Shown here in pieces: positions 33,405 to 44,929 of a stretch of 64,000 nt of DNA (position 1 is the stretch's first letter; every line of letters begins with the position of its first letter). The notes beneath the pieces were generated by a model. It was not told the DNA's origin and searched no databases. It saw only the letters and a list, made by a program, of their open reading frames with translations. This stretch comes from Heterohyrax brucei (Eukaryota; Chordata; Mammalia; Hyracoidea; Procaviidae), in contig CM053140.1 of the NCBI GenBank assembly GCA_028571685.1, forward strand, positions 25,959,501-26,023,500, given 5' to 3'. The translations under genes and the position numbers were made by a program.

Positions 33405-33890
33405 TGTCTCAGTTATCCAGCGTTGCTATAACAGAAAAACCACAAGTGTGTCGCTTTAACAAGCAGAAACGTATTGTCTCACAGTCCAGGAAGCTGAAAG
33501 TCTGAATTCAGGGCACCAGCTCCAGGGAAAGGCTTTCTTTGTCAGTTCTGAGGGAAGGTCCTTGTCATCAGTCTTCTCCTGCTCTCGGAGCTTCACAGCT
33601 CAGGGAACTGGGGCCAAAGGATAAGCTCTGTTTTTTTCTGGTGGTAGACCCCTGTCTGCCTAACTGCTTGCTTCTCTCTTCCGTACCTCAAAAGAGATCA
33701 ACTCAAGACACAACCTAGTGAGTCCTGACTCATTTACACAACTGCCTCTCATCCTGTCTCGTTGATGTCCTAGAAGACAGGATTTACAAAGCAAGGGTTA
33801 ATGACAGAATGGTGATACCAGGAACCATAGCCTTGCCAAGTTGACACATGCTTGAGAGAACACAATTCAATCTGTAACAGCAACTCAGTT
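33405..33890. repeat. Interspersed repeat family R1, copy 2
   Basis: Begins CAGCGTTGCTATAACAGAAAAACCACAAG. Middle AGGGCACCAGCTCCAGGGAAAGGC and GAGGGAAGGTCCTTGTCATCAGTC. Ends AGAACACAATTCAATCTGTAACAGC. Confidence 0.65.
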
Positions 33891-34254
33891 GTGCAAATGT
33901 CAAGGTCGTCAAGGACTACACTTCTTCCCCTCTGGGGGCGCACTCAACACACAACCTGGCTAACGGCATGAGGAGAGCCACGGGGACAAGGGCACAGGTG
34001 TGACATGAACTATGAGCCTGACCTTGACTCTAGCAAGGGCTGGGAGGGTGGCTGCACCTCTTGAGTCCTCTAGCTCTGCGTGGTCAGCATGTGATGCTCT
34101 CGGCAGCTCACAGTCACTGTTTGGGGTGAACAGCCAGCTTGCTGGGTGCATGGCCTACCCTGGTGCAAGACTATCCAAGTTCAAGAGCTCAGACTGTTTT
34201 CACTGAACTGAGACTTTCTCCAAGCTCTTGGATAGTGCAAACAGTTAAGCGCTT

Positions 34255-34650
34255 GACTACCAGCTGTCTCGCATACTTTGGGCGCGTTGTCAGGAGGGAT
34301 CAGACCCTGCAGAAGGACAGCGTGTTTGGTAAAGTGGAATGTCAGTGAAACAGGGGAAGTCCCTCAATAGGACGGATTGAAGCAGTGGCTGCAACAATGG
34401 GCATAAGCACAAAAACCACCGTGGGCCCGGTGCAGTGCCGGGCAGGGTTTGGTTCTGCTGTGCACGGGGTTGCTACGAGTCAGAACCGACTCGACGGCAC
34501 CTAACAGCAACAGAGGCATCGCAGAAGGCAGACCTGGTGACCTGCTTCCCAAAGGGCACAGCCTTGATTACCCTGCGGAACAGTTCTACTCCACATGCGT
34601 GAGGTCACTGTGAGTCAGAATTGACCCCAAAGCAGCTGACAGTGACAACA
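34255..34650 (+). mobile_element. RTE LINE 3' end followed by SINE variant
   Basis: CTCGCATACTTTGGGCGCGTTGTCAGGAGGGATCAGACC through GAGTCAGAACCGACTCGACGGCACCTAACAGCAACAGAG (34255-34515). A SINE body follows at 34515-34650. Confidence 0.8.
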
Positions 34651-34859
34651 AAAAGCACACATGGCACACACCAGTACTCCCAGAGGAGTAGGATTGTGGC
34701 TGTGTGACTAAAACATCAAATACCTTAGACGGGGAGTGTCCAACACATTTGGTGGCTAAGCCAGCAACGTGGACGTGGATTTCCTTCCCTGTGGTGGAAG
34801 GGCTGGCTGCCCAGCAGAACCTGGAGGTCCATGAAGCTAGAATGTTCTAGAAATACCAT

Positions 34860-35650
34860 TAGAGGTCTGAGCAGTGGCTTTGCCTCCTCATTTAAGCAGC
34901 AGGTTTCATCCAGTGACACAGGGCAGTGTCCAGGGACTGTTTGGGTAGTCACAAATGGGAGAGAACATACTCCTAGCATCGAGCGCATGGAGGCCATGGG
35001 CCCACTTACTGCCCCACAGTGCACAGGATGGTGTCCCCAGACAGCATTCCAGGACCAAATGTCGGTGTGCAGAGGTGGACAAATCTGTCTGGGCATGAGA
35101 GAGCCTGTCTGTCTGTCTGTCTACCTATTATCTAGTCATCTTTCTGTCAGTCTCAGTGGTTGTAACCCAATCTCTTTTTAAATATAAAAGAGAAAAGTGA
35201 GCAGGGAACAGTGACCAAGGGGACACTCGACAATGTCAGGCAGCTCTTGTGACTGTCATAACCAAGAAGGGGTGGATGCTATTGGCACCGGGTAAGTGGA
35301 GGTCAGGGAAGTTGCTCAGTACGCCACAGTGCACAGGACAGCCCCACCAGGGAGAATGACCAGGAGCAAAATGCCAGCATGCTGAGGCTAGGAAAATGAA
35401 CCTCAGCAAGAGAGCCTCTGTCTGACTGTCTGCAGCAGTGGTGCTCAGCCCACCGTGATTCTGTTCACTTGGTGACGTCTACCGGCATTTGTGGTTGTCC
35501 CAGCTAGGGGAGAGGCGCCACTGGCATCTGCTGGGTGGAGAGCAGGGGTGCTGCTCAGCACCCTACAGTGCACAGGATGGACCCACGGCGAATGACCCGA
35601 AACCAAACATCAACATTGTGCAAGTTAGGAAACTCTGCTTGGGGGCCCCA
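34860..35650 (+). mobile_element. Three MER5A-like copies in tandem
   Basis: Copies near 34870-35095, 35195-35400 and 35430-35645, all plus. Each has the CAGTGTC/CAATGTC...GTCAC(A)A block, then CCCACAGTGCACAGGAT or CTACAGTGCACAGGATGG. Copies 1 and 2 both end in AGAGAGCCT(C)TGTCTG, which suggests local duplication of the element with its flank. Confidence 0.65.
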
Positions 35651-35879
35651 TGCACGACTTCTCACTCCCGCCTTCTGGGAATATGTTTTGTGGGTGAAAT
35701 TTAACCACAGAGCCTTCCTCTCCCAGCAGGGAGGGGTGCTGGCAGTGTACGCAGACTCCAGTGGCTGTGTAACTTTTGGTGGGTCCCTTGCCCTCTCTGA
35801 GCCTCCGTTCTCCTTTGAAGATGGGGCAGAAAACTTAGCAGAAGTGTCATGCGGATTGAACGAAGTCTGGGCTAGGATG

Positions 35880-36350
35880 CTCTTTGTCTTTCTAGTGCTG
35901 CTGTAACAGAAATACAATGGTTACTTTTTCACAGGCAAGTAGGTTACAAGTCCAGAGTCAGGGTGCCAGCCCCAGGGGATGGCTTTCTCTCCCTGTTGGC
36001 TCTGGGGGAAAGGTCCTTGTCATCAATCTTCCCCTGGTCTAGGAGCATCTCTGCATAGGAACTCCGGGTCCAAAAGACATGCCCTGCTCCCAGAGCTGCT
36101 GTCTTGGTGGTTGGTGTGAGTTTCTCTCCTGTCTTTCTGCTGACTTTTCTCTTTTATATTTCAAGAGATATTGGCTTCCAACACTATCTAATCTTATAGA
36201 TCTCATCAGTATAACGGCTGCTAATCCATCTCATACGGATTATCATGCTAGATGACACAATACAGCAGACAATCATACAACACAGGGAATCATGACCTAG
36301 CCAAGTTGACAGATATTTGGGGGGCACACAATCCAATCCATGGCAGTGTT
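35880..36350. repeat. Interspersed repeat family R1, copy 3
   Basis: GTGCTGCTGTAACAGAAATACAATGG, GGGTGCCAGCCCCAGGGGATGGC, GGAAAGGTCCTTGTCATCAATCTTCCCC, CACACAATCCAATCCATGGCAG. Confidence 0.65.
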
Positions 36351-36654
36351 CTTTAAGCCACAGGTTAGAGAAACGCACTTCAGGGAAGCCCACCCCAAGG
36401 AGTGTCAGCCTCTCTCAGAATTACTGTTCATTTGAGGCCATGAGGTTTCCACATGGAGAGGCTAAGGTGAATTGTCACCTGGGTCCAGGCTCTGCAGCTC
36501 ACTGGGGTCTTCTCCATCCTTTCTCCCACATTCCGACAGAAAAATATGGAAATCAGTGAAAGTGACAGTGGAACTCTGTGATGAACATAATGAATGTGAC
36601 TGAACTGTACATATGAAGACTATACAAATGGCGAAGGCTTTGATACAAGCAGAT

Positions 36655-36845
36655 TATAACAAATTGGTGGCTAGCAAGCTGACCCCAATTCAGGGTGACC
36701 CCCACAGCATTTTCAGTGACTGAATTTTTGAAAGTAGATCACCGGGCCTTTCCTCCGAGGCACCCCTGGCTGGACTCAAACCTTCAACCTTTTGGTTAGC
36801 AGCCAAGTATGTGACCTGTTTGTACCACCCAGGGACTCTACAATT
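36655..36845 (-). mobile_element. AfroSINE-like SINE
   Basis: GCTAGCAAGCTGACCCCAATTCAGGGTGACCCC, GATCACCGGGCCTTTCCTCCGAGGCACC, CCTTTTGGTTAGCAGCCAAG. Confidence 0.8.
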
Positions 36846-37774
36846 AAATTAAAAATATGTGTATTTAAATCCATCCTCCCACCTCTGCAGTACTCTCTTT
36901 GGAAAGCGAGCGGTACTATGGAAGGAGTGGACTCTGGGACCTGGCCAACTGCTGTGCAAGTGGCTTCAGGGACCCGACAGTTTCATTGTCTTGTGTGAGG
37001 GTGGGTCACTTAGACACATGCACTGTGGTCCTGTGGTTGTTGCTTGGGGAAAACTGGTTGAAGGGCACTGGGAAACATTGTTTCATGTTTGCAAACTTGC
37101 TGCAAATCCCAAGTTGTTTCGAAATACAAAGTTTATTTTAAAACTGCAACGAAAAAAGCTTCTAATTGAAGAAGCCACCACCCATCTGTCAGTCGGTGAC
37201 ACCGTGGTGCCTTGCGTGCTGCAGTCATGCCGGAAACTACGGCACCGTGGCTCAGTGAATGGGACACACTCACAGCAAAAAATAAATAAAATAAAATAAA
37301 AATCCCAGGCACTATTTGGAATACATTTATACTGAAAAACCATTTCTTGTTTATCTGAAAGTCACATTTAACTGAGTGCCTTTGGTTTCATTGACCAAAT
37401 CCGGTGACCCTCATGCAGGTCATAGAAGGGACGGGACTTGGGTCTCCAATGCAGGAGGGGTGGGATTCCTTGTCAGCTTTTGTAGTCTGGCTTAGGCGCC
37501 TGACTGGGGGGCTAAGTGAATTGGGGTGGGGAAGACGGGTGAGAGGAGGGCTTGGTGGGTGAGGGCATAACAAGCTTCCCTCTTGACAGATGCTGATTAT
37601 GACTTAATGCTAACGATGGTGACGACAGCGGGAATAATGGTAATTGCATCTCTTTCACACACTTATTTGTCCCACCCTGGCTGTTTGTGGGTGCAGCACA
37701 CACCCTGTGTCCTCGTGCCCAGCGCTTAAGCCAGCACAGTCAGCAGCCGCTGCTCCCCTGCCAGCAGACTCCCG

Positions 37775-38235
37775 TCTGTGTGTCTAAGTGTCCGGGACTG
37801 TCGTAATGAAGCACCACACACTGGGCCACTTAACACAAGGGACATCTGTTCTCCCTCAGTCCCGCAGGTGGGAAGTCTGAAATCTCGGGTCTTCAGGCCT
37901 GCCCTCCCTCTGGAGACTCTAGGAGAGGATCCTTCCTTGTCTCTGCCTGATGGCTTCAGCTAGTCCTGGGCTTACTATTCCTGGGACTGCATTTCAAACT
38001 TGGCCTCTGTTGTCACCTGGTCGTCTTCTCCGCATGTATCTCTCTTTTCATCTTTTGCAAAGGGACACTAGTGAGATGGGATTAAGGCCCATCCTAAATG
38101 CAGGATGATCTCACCCCAGGACACTCAAGTTCCCCACATGCGTGAAGGCCCTATCTGCAAGCAAGATCATACTCACAGGCCCCAGCATTAGCACATGAGC
38201 ACGACTTTGGGGGGACATAATTCATCTCACGATAA
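37775..38235. repeat. Interspersed repeat family R1, copy 4
   Basis: GGACTGTCGTAATGAAGCACCACACACTGGGCCACTTAA, GGGAAGTCTGAAATCTC, GGGGGGACATAATTCATCTCACG. More diverged than copies 2 and 3. Confidence 0.5.
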
Positions 38236-38389
38236 CACTGTGGGAGCAGCTGCAGATGTGAGCTTTGGGAACACTTCTCTACTCTGCTGATGTCACCTTG
38301 ACAGAGACCCGTGTACAACAGGACAAAAGACTGCCCCGTCCTGCACCACCCCCCGACGGGCTGCAGAGCAAATCCTCGTGACACAGAGT

Positions 38390-38610
38390 TTTCACTGCCT
38401 GCTTTGCACAAACCAATCACCAGGCCTTTCTTCCTAGTCTTCCTGAGTCTAGAAGCTTTACCGATGCCTGTTGGGCATCACAGCAGCACCCAAGCCCCCA
38501 CAGATGGGTGAGTGGTGACTGCAGGTGAGGTGCATTCTCCAGGAATCTAACCCAGGTCTCTGCACGGAAGGAGAGAATTGTGACTCTGAACCACAACGCC
38601 TCACTCTCCT
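38390..38610 (-). mobile_element. tRNA-Gly-headed composite SINE
   Basis: Reverse body TTCTTCCTAGTCTTCCTGAGTCTAGAAGC and reverse head AGGTGCATTCTCCAGGAATCTAACCCAGGTCTCTGCACGG with AGAGAATTGTGACTCTGAACCA at the right end. Confidence 0.7.
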
Positions 38611-38719
38611 TCTCAAGTGGAGGTTTTCTTTTCTAGTAGAGCCCGTCTTTAGGATTTTTCTACGTCCCCACTAACTCAGCTCCCTAGGTGGCACAAACAG
38701 TTTGCTCTAGGCTACTAAT

Positions 38720-39085
38720 TGCCTGGAAGCCCAGGTGGCGTAGTGGTTAAGTGCGACGATTGCTAACCGAAAGCCCATGTGTTCAGATCCTCCAGGAGCT
38801 TCTTGGAAACTCTGTGGTGCAGTTCTACTCTGTTCTATATTAATAGCATATTTCAGACACGTTATCAGGAGGTTCAGTCCTTGTAGAAGGATATCATGCT
38901 TGGGAAAAAGTGTCAGCAGAAAAGAGGAAGACCATCAACAAGATGGAGTGACACAGTGGCTGCAATGATCTGTGACAAGGGGCTGAAGCATGACGGCAAT
39001 TGTGAGGACAGCACGGGACCTGGCAGTGTTTCATTCTGTTGTGCACAGGATCACTGTGAGTTGGAACCAACTGGACAGCACCTAA
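38720..39085 (+). mobile_element. AfroSINE head followed by RTE 3' end
   Basis: SINE at 38727-38837 (CCCAGGTGGCGTAGTGGTTAAGTGCGACGATTGCTAACCG) loses its tail where an RTE 3' end begins (CATATTTCAGACACGTTATCAGGAGG) and runs to ACAGCACCTAACAACAACAA. Confidence 0.8.
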
Positions 39086-39481
39086 CAACAACAATCAGTC
39101 AAAAAGTTGACAGTTGGAACCCATCCAGTGTTTCTGTAAAGGTGGTTGCTGTTAGGTACCATCTGGTCCACTCTGAGTTATAGCAACATCATATACAACA
39201 GAACAAAACATAGCCCAGTCCTGTGGCATCCTCCCCATCTTTGCTATGTTTGAGTCTATTATCATAGCCCCTGTGTCAATCCATCTCATTGAGAGTCTTC
39301 TTCTTCGCTAACCTCTATGTTACCAAGCACGATGTCCTTCTCCAGGAATGGGCCCCTCCTGATAACGTGTCCAAACTACATGAGATGAAGTTTCGCCATC
39401 TCAGCTTCTAAAGAACATTCTGGCTGTGCTTCAAAGACAGACTTGTTTGTTCTTCTGGCAGTCCACAGTACATTCAACATA

Positions 39482-40777
39482 CGAGGTCTGAGAATTAAGT
39501 TCATGAACTTGCCACTGTGCACTCACGCTGGCAGCATTGGACAAACAACTCGGTAAGGTTTCATAACCTAGGTACATCAGTGTCTTACAACTGTGCTCAT
39601 ATCAACTCATGGCAGGGTCTTGCTTAGTGGCGTTCATTACTATTGTTGTGTGTTTTTGTGTGCCTTCATGAGAATGTCAAAGCTTGAATTAGAGCAATAA
39701 ACCAACATTAAATTTCTTGTTAAACTTGGCAAGAGAGGAAGTGAAATCAGGGACATGTTAGTCCAAGTTTATGGGGATAACACCAGGAAGAAAAAGGCAG
39801 TGTACAAATGGATTAAATGTCTTTCTGAGGGGAGAGAAAGTGTCACTGACAAAGACAGGTCAGGGTGGTGGTGACCAATAACAAGCAGACTTGATAGACA
39901 CATTGCAAAAGTTCGTTGCATTGTATGTTGAAATCATTGGCTGACTGTGAGAAGCATAGCAGACCAGGTAAACATCAATAGAGAGGCAGCTAAGAAAATC
40001 CTAACTGAAAATCTTGGCATGACAAAGGTATACACCAAAGTGGTCCCAAAGGAGCTTATCAATGAACAAAAGCAAGAGTTGAAGTTTGCCAAGACCTTTT
40101 GGAGAGGCAAGATGATGTTTTGGACCGTGTTATCACTGGTGATGAAACATGGGTGTACCAATACGATCCTGAAACAAACTGTCAAAGTGTACAATGGAAG
40201 TCAGCCAATTTTCCAGGACCCAAAAAGTTCTGTTAGCCCAAATCAAGAGTCAAAATGATGTTGTTAAGCTTTTTTAATATCAGAAGGATTGTTTATTATG
40301 GATCTGTACTGACTGGACAAGCAGTTAACCAAGTCTACTATTTGGAAGTGCTGAAAAGGCTGCATGAAAAATTTAGACCAAAACAACCTGAACTTTTCAC
40401 CAACAACTCACAGCTCCTGCATCACAACGCACCAGCTCACACGGCACTGTTGGTGAGGGAGTTTTTAGCCAGTGAAGAAATAACTGTATTGGAACACCAT
40501 ATCTACTCACCTGATCTGGCCCCCACTGACTTTTTCTTTATCTGAAGATAAAGGAAATATTGAAAAGAAGACATTTTGATGACATTCAGGACACCAGGGG
40601 TAATACATCGACAGCACTGATGGCCATTATACAAAAAGAGTTCCAAAATTCCTCTGAAGGTTGGCCTAGATGCTGGCATCGGTGCATAGCTGCCCAAGGG
40701 GACCGTAGTGATATTAAGCAATGAGGTATGCGGAACTTTTCCTAGGATGAGTTTGCGAAACTAGTTGTCAGAACTTG
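39482..40777 (+). mobile_element. Mariner DNA transposon, nearly full length, inactive
   Basis: About 1296 bp between TA dinucleotides, with related ends: left CGAGGTCTGAGAATTAAGTTC, and right, in reverse, CAAGTTCTGACAACTAGTTTC. The plus strand encodes a broken mariner transposase: an N-terminal region from 39673, VITGDETWVYQYDPE with the first catalytic Asp, and YSPDLAPTDFFF with the third. The second motif reads HHNAPAH where HDNAPAH is usual, so a catalytic Asp is replaced by His (codon 40423-40425). A stop at codon 9 and frameshifts also disable it. Inserted in an RTE LINE. Confidence 0.9.
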
Positions 40778-40784
40778 TATACCC

Positions 40785-40935
40785 AAAACTAAATCAAACC
40801 CATTGCCATTGAGTCAGTTCTGACTCATAGGGAACCTCTAGGAGTTTCCAAGGAGTGCCCAGTAGATTCAAACTGCTGCCCTTTTGGTTAAGAGCTCTAG
40901 CCCTTAAAAACTATGCCACCAGGGTTTTCGCTCAT
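40785..40935 (-). mobile_element. AfroSINE-like SINE
   Basis: CAAACCCATTGCCATTGAGTCAGTTCTGACTCATAGGG through AAAAACTATGCCACCAGGGTTTTCG. It sits directly beside the mariner right end. Confidence 0.9.
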
Positions 40936-41664
40936 TATATAACAGCACCATAGTTCAAAGACATCAATTCTTCTTCTATCTTCTTTGCTCACCACCCAGC
41001 TTTTGCATGCATATGAGGCAGCTGAAAACACCATGGCTTGGGTCAAGTGCATTTCTGTTCTGAAAGTGATGCTTTTGCTTTTTAATACTTTAAAGAAGTT
41101 TTTTGCGGCAGATTTGCTCAGTGCAATGCATCCTTTGATTTCTCAACTGCTGCTTCATAGACATTGATTGTAGATTCAAGTAAGATGAAATGGTTTCTTT
41201 GTCTGGCTTCACCCTGCCCAGGCAAACTGCACTGGCTCGCTGGTCCTGACACGAGCGCTTGTGCTCCACCTCCCCAGTGCAGGGGTGAGATGGGCCAGCG
41301 GTGCACCCTTGGCAGAGTGGAGAGACTTCAGGATCCCACCTCAGCCAGCCAGCGAGATCAGCCTCCACCTGCATTGCACCACGGCGGCTTTCACAGGAGT
41401 CCTTGACTGAGCACATGTTAGACACCTTGGTCCATGTTTTATGAAACCGGCTTCTCCTCCCGCAAATGTGGTGGCAGGTCATGTGGCAAAAAAAGATACA
41501 GGTGCAAAGTACTTCTCCCTGGCGTCCATGAGGACTCTCAGACATCCTCATTTCACCATACATAGATAGGAGCCCAATTACACTAGTCTATGACCCAGAG
41601 AAGACATTCTCTGATGCATACTTGGAGATGCTCACAAGGCATTAGGGGAGGGCACTCATGCTAG

Positions 41665-41790
41665 ATGATGAAGGAGCATCTGTAAAGATCACAGCCCAGA
41701 AATCCTATGGAGCAGTTCTACTCTGTAACAGGTGGGTTGCTATGAGTCATCATCGACTGAATCGTAATGGGATCAATGGGTTTTCCCTGT
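41665..41790 (+). mobile_element. SINE tail half
   Basis: AGATCACAGCCCAGAAATCCTATGGAGCAGTTCTACTCTG through GTCATCATCGACTGAATCGTAATGGG. Confidence 0.65.
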
Positions 41791-42164
41791 TCAGCTGAAA
41801 AGGCAGTCACAAGGCTCTGGCCATGTGGTGACACTCTCCAGCTTCTTATACTGAGATTGTGGTGGCTGCAGAGGGAGCGATAAGCACAGTGCAGAAGGCT
41901 GAACTCTCTGCCTGTCCTCCCCCCTCCTCATCCCTTGGAAGCTTAAGGCAAGCATCGTGACCCCCTCCCCTGGGCACGTGGCCTGAAATGACAGTGAAAA
42001 CCCTAAAGTTACCTGAAAATTGAAGAGCCAGAGGGAGTGAAAACAGTGAGGTATGACCAGGGAGCAACCAAACCCCACCTTCAGCCCCAGTTTCTCCATC
42101 TGCAAAGGGAGCAGATGTTACCACAACTCATTTGAGCTAACATGTGTAGTGTTTAACCCATCCT

Positions 42165-42895
42165 ATTATCTTAGTCATCTCAGGCTGCTATGACAGAAAT
42201 ATCACAAGAGGATGACTTTAACAAAGAGAAATTGATTCTCTCACAGTCTTAAGGAAGCTAGAAACCCTGCTGGTGCTGTGGTTAAGACCCGCAGCTACTA
42301 AGCAAAAAGCAAGCAGTTCAAATCTACCAGCTACACCTTGGGAATGATATGGGCCAGTTCTACTCCATCCTATAGGGTCACAATGAGTCAGAATTGACTT
42401 GACAGTGAAGGGTTTGGGTTTTCTTTTTTTTAGGTTTTTCTTGTGCAGCACGCTGAAAGTCCAAATTCAAGGCATTATCCTGGAGAAGGCTTTCTCTGTT
42501 GGCTCCAGGGGAAGGTCCTTGTCTTCAATCTTTCCCTGGACTAGAAGTTTCTCCATGTGGGAACCCTGGACCTAGATAACAGGCTGTGCTTCCAGCACTG
42601 CTTTCTGGGTGGTATGAGGTCCCCCCTTCTCTGCTGTTTGCCTTTTCCTTTTACCTCGTGACAAGAGGTGTTGCAGGCCATACCCCAGAGAAACTCCCTT
42701 TACACTGGATCAAGAATGTGACCGGGATAAGAGTGTTGCATTCCACCCTAATCCTCTTTAACATAATCTGATCTTGCCTCCTTAACCACAGACAGAGATT
42801 AGGATTTATGACACAGGAAAATTACAACAATCACATGGTGGAAGACAACCACACAGTCCAATCAGTCTGACACGTATTTTGGAAGCCACAATTCA
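42165..42895. repeat. Interspersed repeat family R1, copy 5, split by a SINE
   Basis: GGCTGCTATGACAGAAATATCACAAG on the left, a SINE at 42255-42440, then AAAGTCCAAATTCAAGGCATTATCC, GGGGAAGGTCCTTGTCTTCAATC and CACAATTCAATGCATGAAACC. Confidence 0.65.
42255..42440 (+). mobile_element. AfroSINE-like SINE nested in R1
   Basis: GAAACCCTGCTGGTGCTGTGGTTAAGACCCGCAGCTACTAAGC through GTCAGAATTGACTTGACAGTGAAGGGTTTGGG and a T-rich end. Confidence 0.85.
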
Positions 42896-42919
42896 ATGCA
42901 TGAAACCCATCCAATTGTA

Positions 42920-43110
42920 AAGAGAGTCACTGGGTGGTGCAGGTGGGAAAAGGTTGGAGGTTCAAGTCTATCCCAAGGAGTGCTTTGGAGGAAAAGCCTG
43001 GCAATCTACTCGCAAAGGTCACAATCTTGAAAGACCAGTTGAAAGCAGTTCTACTCTGAAACACACGTGGTCATTGTGAATTGGGGTCAATGTGACGGCA
43101 ACTAGTTGGT
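42920..43110 (+). mobile_element. tRNA-Asn-like headed SINE variant
   Basis: AGTCACTGGGTGGTGCAGGTGG, GGTTGGAGGTTCAAGTCTATCCCAAGGAGTGCTTTGGAGGAAAAGCCTGGC, ATGTGACGGCAACTAGTTGG. Confidence 0.75.
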
Positions 43111-43379
43111 CTGACAGCAAGGGAATGGGGTCTTTCCTCCAGAGCTAGCCCTCGGGCTTGTCCCTGGTGGGCTCTTGGAGAAGCGTCTGTCCCTGGGAAG
43201 AGAGAGAGAGAGAATGTGTCGGGGAAAGAGAGACCCACGGTGGGGGTGGAGGGGAGAAACAAGCCTTTGTATACAGAGCCTGAAAAGACATGTTCTCTGA
43301 GAACAGATATTTTGGGGAGAGGGGAGGTATAAGCGTATCCAGAAGACCTCAACACTCTCTCCTGCACAGCTAAACTTTT

Positions 43380-44150
43380 CAGTTGGATCCCATTTGGTGG
43401 TTCCTCAAAAAGCCGAATGTAGAATTATCATACCCATAAACCCATCAAGTCAACTCCGACTCACAGCAACCCTGTACGACAGAGCAGAACCGCCCCATAG
43501 AGTTTCCAAGGAGCACCTGGTGGATTTGAACCGCTGACATTTGGTTAGCAGCCATAGCTCTTAACCACCGCCACCAGGGTTTCCAGAATCACCATACAAC
43601 CCAGCAGTTCTGCTCCTAGGTCTCTACCCAAGAGAACTGAAAACACAGGCTCAGACAGGCAGCTGTACACTGATGTTCAAGGTGCTGCTATTTCCAGTAA
43701 CCAAAAGGTGGACACAACTCAAGTGTCCATCAGTGTGAGTGTACACACAATGTAGTACATTCATACAATGGAATACCATTTAGTCATAAAGAAAAGCAAA
43801 GTCCCGATAGACGCTACGACAAAGATGAACTTCAAAAACATTACCCAAGTGAAGGAAGTCAGGTACAAAAGACCACATAATGTCTGGTTTCACTTATTAA
43901 ACATGCTGACCATCTGTAAGACACAGTAAGTGGGTTAGTGGTTGCCTGAGACTGAGAGAGAGAAATGGGGAGTGATGCTAATGGATACAGGGTTTCCTTT
44001 TGGGGTGGAGAGAATGTTCTAGAACTAGATTGATGTGATAGTTGCATAACACAGCAAATGGGCTTCATGCCACTGACCTGTGCAGTTGAAAATGGTGAAT
44101 TCCGTTATGTGAGTTACGTCGTGATAATACTGCAAAATGGGAAAAAAAAA
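43380..44150 (+). mobile_element. L1M-type segment split by a SINE
   Basis: L1M blocks ACCCAGCAGTTCTGCTCCTAGG, AATGGAATACCATTTAGTCATAAAG, GGTTGCCTGAGACTG, GAGAATGTTCTAGAACTAGATTG and GAAAATGGTGAATTCCG. A minus AfroSINE lies at 43430-43585 (CCCATCAAGTCAACTCCGACTCACAGCAACCC ... CTTAACCACCGCCACCAGGGTTTC). Confidence 0.85.
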
Positions 44151-44929
44151 AAAAAGGATCCAAAAGGTCTTTACACAACTTCACTCTCAAGAGCAGTTGT
44201 TCCAGGCACCCAGAAACACCCAGGCCCAAAAGACATACAACTTGAACAACATTAGCCAAGGTCGTTGAGCAGGTTAGAGCCAGCAGGTCAAGCTTACCCT
44301 CTCCCGGCAGCCCCATCATCACGGTAATGTATGAATGAGTCTATAATCACATAATAATGTCATTATGATTACTCCACCTTAGAGTGTTGGAAGTCGGGGT
44401 GTTTCAGGTCCACCAGGTTGAGCAACGCACCCGCCTGAGGCCATTCTCCAGGAAGGTGCAGAATCAGGATTCAAAATGAGGTCAGCTCTTCCACCTGCTG
44501 ACAAAAACCCAGTGAGAAGGAGAAGGAGAAGGAGGAGCATGTGCAGAGGCATTGCTCCCTGGGGAGGAGGTGGCTTGATGCAGTGAGAATTCAACCTTCT
44601 CTGAAGGTAAGAAGAGGGAAGTTGAGGGAACAGTGCCAACTTTCAGGGAGAGGCCAAGGGTCTTCCGGCCTCATGGGACTCAGACTCTGACTGCCAGGCC
44701 AAGGCCCTGGGGCCACCGTGACTCTTCGCCAAGTCAGAGTGTCGCTGTGTCCAGCATATGAGGACAAGAACACGTGGGCCAGCAGAGAGGACAGAACACC
44801 AGCCTCCTCTGCCTGTCAGGGCATGCCAGGGAGGCAGACAGGTCTGACTACTTGCAGCCTGGAGGGATGAGCCCAGGGACAACATGGGGCAGGCTGCCAG
44901 GAGACGTGAGATGAAACCATGCATCATCG

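Larger units (their letters stand above)
39110..41205 (-). mobile_element. RTE LINE 3' region, split by mariner and SINE
   Basis: Left part 39110-39480 (GCTGTTAGGTACCATCTGG ... CTTCTGGCAGTCCACAGTACATTCAACA) resumes at about 40937 (ATAACAGCACCATAGTTCAAAGACATCAATTC ... GAAAACACCATGGCTTGGGTCAAG) and runs to 41205. The uninterrupted relative at 45243-46560 shows these parts are contiguous in the ancestral element. Confidence 0.8.

Noticed and set aside
39947..40545. Possible domesticated mariner transposase gene
   Set aside because: The frame is broken, there is an early stop at codon 9, and a catalytic Asp is lost. Terminal repeats are still present, as in an ordinary dead copy.
44379..44639. 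Minus-strand 86-residue frame with a perfect-looking signal peptide (run of Leu after MPLHM)
   Set aside because: The Leu run comes from a GAAGGAGAAGGAG microsatellite. The following sequence has no domain, and there is no promoter or exon evidence.
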